DNA from: Bacillota bacterium
Lineage (GTDB): Bacteria; Bacillota; Bacilli; Alicyclobacillales; SLC66
Assembly: GCA_021797415.1 (NCBI GenBank)
Contig: JAJZZT010000115.1
Location: 1-6,919 of the forward strand
Reading direction: 5' to 3'
DNA length: 6,919 bases
Shown here: positions 5,461-6,919 of the stretch, piece by piece
Layout of the letters: every line of letters begins with the position of its first letter
Position numbering within the stretch: the first letter of the stretch is position 1
The notes under the pieces: model-generated
Database searches by the model: none
What the model was told of the DNA's origin: nothing
The model's input: the letters and a program-made list of their open reading frames with translations, nothing else
Program-made: the position numbers and the translations under genes

Positions 5461-6903
5461 GTGAAATGCGTAGTGCCCGACTCCAAACAGATCTTTGGCG
5501 ATGTTCGTCCGGTGCCGCTGATCATCACGGCGCTGGTTGGCGTGGACCTCTGGTTCATCCGTTCGCCGGCGGGGGTGAGCGGCCAGGCGTGGCACCTGTT
5601 CGCGATTTTTGTCGCGACAATTCTCGGCTTTATTTTGAAGCCGCTTCCGATGGGTCCCGTAGCCATCATGGGGATTGCGGCCACGGCGCTGACCGGTACG
5701 CTCAGCATCAAGGACGCGTTGAGCGGATTCGGGAATACGGTGATCTGGCTGATCGTCATCGCCTTCTTCATTTCACGCGGCTTCATCAAGACGGGACTCG
5801 GCGAACGGATCGCCTACCTGTTCGTCAGGCGATTCGGCAGAAAAACGCTCGGCCTGTCCTATTCGCTGCTGGCCGCCGACCTGGTGCTGTCGCCGGCCAT
5901 TCCCAGCAATACGGCGCGGGCGGGGGGCATCATCTTCCCGATCATCCGCTCTCTGTCGGAGACGTTCGGCTCCCGGCCGGGCGATGGCACAGAGCGCAAA
6001 ATGGGCGCATTCCTGACGAAAGTCGGGTTTCAGGGCGACCTGATCACTTCGGCCATGTTCATGACGGCGATGGCGGCGAATCCTCTTTGCGCCAAGCTCG
6101 CCAAGGATGTCGCGGGCGTGAACATCACCTGGACCGGCTGGGCTGTCGCCGCCGCGGTTCCCGGTCTCGTGAGCCTGCTCGTGATCCCCTATCTGCTCTA
6201 CAAACTGTACCCGCCGGAAATCCGGGAAACGCCGGACGCCTCGGCGCTGGCCGGCAAAAGGCTAGCGGCAATGGGCCCGCTCACGCGCGCGGAAAAGTTG
6301 ATGCTGCTCGTGTTTGCGCTGGTTCTGGCATTGTGGATTTTTGGCGCCCGGCTGGCCGTCGATCCCACAACCACCGCTTTTATCGGCTTGGCCGTCCTGC
6401 TGTTGACCCAGGTGCTGACATGGGATGACGTGAAAAAGGAACAGGGCGCCTGGGACACATTGATCTGGTTTTCCGCGGTGGTCATGATGGCGACGTATCT
6501 CGACAAACTGGGCATGATCCCGTGGTTCGGCCAACTGGTCAAAGGCTCGGTCAGCGGCATGCCCTGGGTTCTGTCGTCCATCATTTTGCTGCTGGTGTAC
6601 TTTTATTCCCACTACTTTTTTGCGAGCAATACCGCCCACATCAGCGCCATGTTCGCCGCCTTCCTGGTCGTGATGGTCGCGGCGGGGGCGCCGCCTGTGC
6701 TCGCCGCCCTGCTGCTTGCCTTTTTCAGCAACCTGTTTGCCGCCACAACCCACTATGGCGCGGGATTGTCGCCGGTCTTCTTCGGCTCGGGGTATGTCCC
6801 GCAGACGAAGTGGTGGACTCTCGGTCTCCTCGTTTCCGTCGCCGACATCGCCATCTGGATCGGGGTGGGCGGCGTGTGGTGGAAAATGCTCGGTCTTTGG
6901 TGA
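5461..6903 (+). CDS. DASS-family anion permease (2-oxoglutarate/malate or dicarboxylate carrier, YflS/SODiT1 type)
   Basis: This integral membrane carrier of about 480 aa imports or exchanges C4/C5 dicarboxylates such as malate, succinate or 2-oxoglutarate, usually with Na+ or by antiport. Both repeats carry the SNT signature that forms the substrate and sodium site: S149-N150-T151 in PAIPSNTARAGGIIFP, and S389-N390-T391 in ASNTAHISAMF. The HYGAGLSPVFFGSGYVP block starts at H431 and is typical of the plant DiT1/YflS branch, as is VIWLIVIAFFISRGFIKTGLG in the first half. Length and order of segments match complete family members. The first codon is GTG at 5461, and another in-frame GTG is at 5473. 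Neither has a strong ribosome binding site (AAGGA lies too far away at 5436-5440), so the exact start is uncertain. The in-frame TAA at 5431 limits any extension. The gene stands alone behind the MFS remnant, with no two-component dicarboxylate sensor visible here. The precise substrate cannot be read from the sequence. Confidence 0.92.
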   Translation: MKCVVPDSKQIFGDVRPVPLIITALVGVDLWFIRSPAGVSGQAWHLFAIFVATILGFILKPLPMGPVAIMGIAATALTGTLSIKDALSGFGNTVIWLIVIAFFISRGFIKTGLGERIAYLFVRRFGRKTLGLSYSLLAADLVLSPAIPSNTARAGGIIFPIIRSLSETFGSRPGDGTERKMGAFLTKVGFQGDLITSAMFMTAMAANPLCAKLAKDVAGVNITWTGWAVAAAVPGLVSLLVIPYLLYKLYPPEIRETPDASALAGKRLAAMGPLTRAEKLMLLVFALVLALWIFGARLAVDPTTTAFIGLAVLLLTQVLTWDDVKKEQGAWDTLIWFSAVVMMATYLDKLGMIPWFGQLVKGSVSGMPWVLSSIILLLVYFYSHYFFASNTAHISAMFAAFLVVMVAAGAPPVLAALLLAFFSNLFAATTHYGAGLSPVFFGSGYVPQTKWWTLGLLVSVADIAIWIGVGGVWWKMLGLW

Positions 6904-6919
6904 ACTGCCGGGATTTGGT

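Noticed and set aside
5448..6428. 326-codon open frame on the + strand
   Set aside because: It is a shifted frame inside the DASS carrier, whose own frame has both SNT signatures and continuous membrane helices.
1..6919. CRISPR array, tRNA, rRNA, insertion sequence or phage genes
   Set aside because: No regularly spaced repeats, cloverleaf-like segments, rRNA-like tracts, transposase motifs or terminal inverted repeats were seen on either strand.

Overview
The window is GC-rich (roughly 60% by eye) bacterial DNA with tightly packed genes, strong GGAGG-type ribosome binding sites, a perfect TATAAT -10 box, and some likely GTG and TTG starts. Together with a YjcF-type acetyltransferase and a YflS-type dicarboxylate carrier, this points to a high-GC member of the Bacillota, such as an Alicyclobacillus-, Kyrpidia- or Paenibacillus-like aerobe. 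That placement is inferred from protein resemblance and was not tested by a search.

Region 1 (56-2331, + strand) is a two-gene nucleotide-sugar unit. It holds a WbpA/WecC-type UDP-N-acetylhexosamine 6-dehydrogenase, followed 32 bases later by an extended short-chain dehydrogenase/reductase with a T-S-E...YxxxK active site. The pair probably makes an activated uronic acid, or its decarboxylated or epimerised derivative, for a cell-surface glycan. The first 55 bases probably hold the end of an upstream gene that cannot be identified.

Region 2 (2423-3931, - strand) holds a GNAT acetyltransferase and, downstream of it, a ten-helix transporter of the DMT superfamily (EmrE-like family). They converge with region 1 across a 91-base gap that contains an inverted repeat. 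A perfect -10 box upstream of the acetyltransferase is overlapped by a possible divergent + strand -10 box and lies among short palindromes.

Region 3 (about 3984-5367, + strand) has a leader with a 14-bp perfect hairpin nested in a 7-bp outer stem. A small hairpin next to a Shine-Dalgarno sequence follows, then a second DMT transporter (EamA type). Directly after its stop codon, in the same frame, lies an untranslated-looking 3' fragment of a major facilitator (MFS) drug-efflux transporter. I read this as a gene remnant.

Region 4 (5461-6903, + strand) is a complete DASS-family dicarboxylate/2-oxoglutarate-malate carrier with both SNT signatures. Only 16 bases follow it.

Regions 2 to 4 therefore hold three intact transporters, one broken transporter and one acetyltransferase. 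This looks like ordinary accessory chromosome with a history of transporter gain and loss. I see no CRISPR array, tRNA, rRNA, transposase or phage gene. I do not see a clearly new multi-gene system. The best leads are the proposed UDP-sugar pathway, the structured leader with its divergent promoter region, and the MFS remnant.
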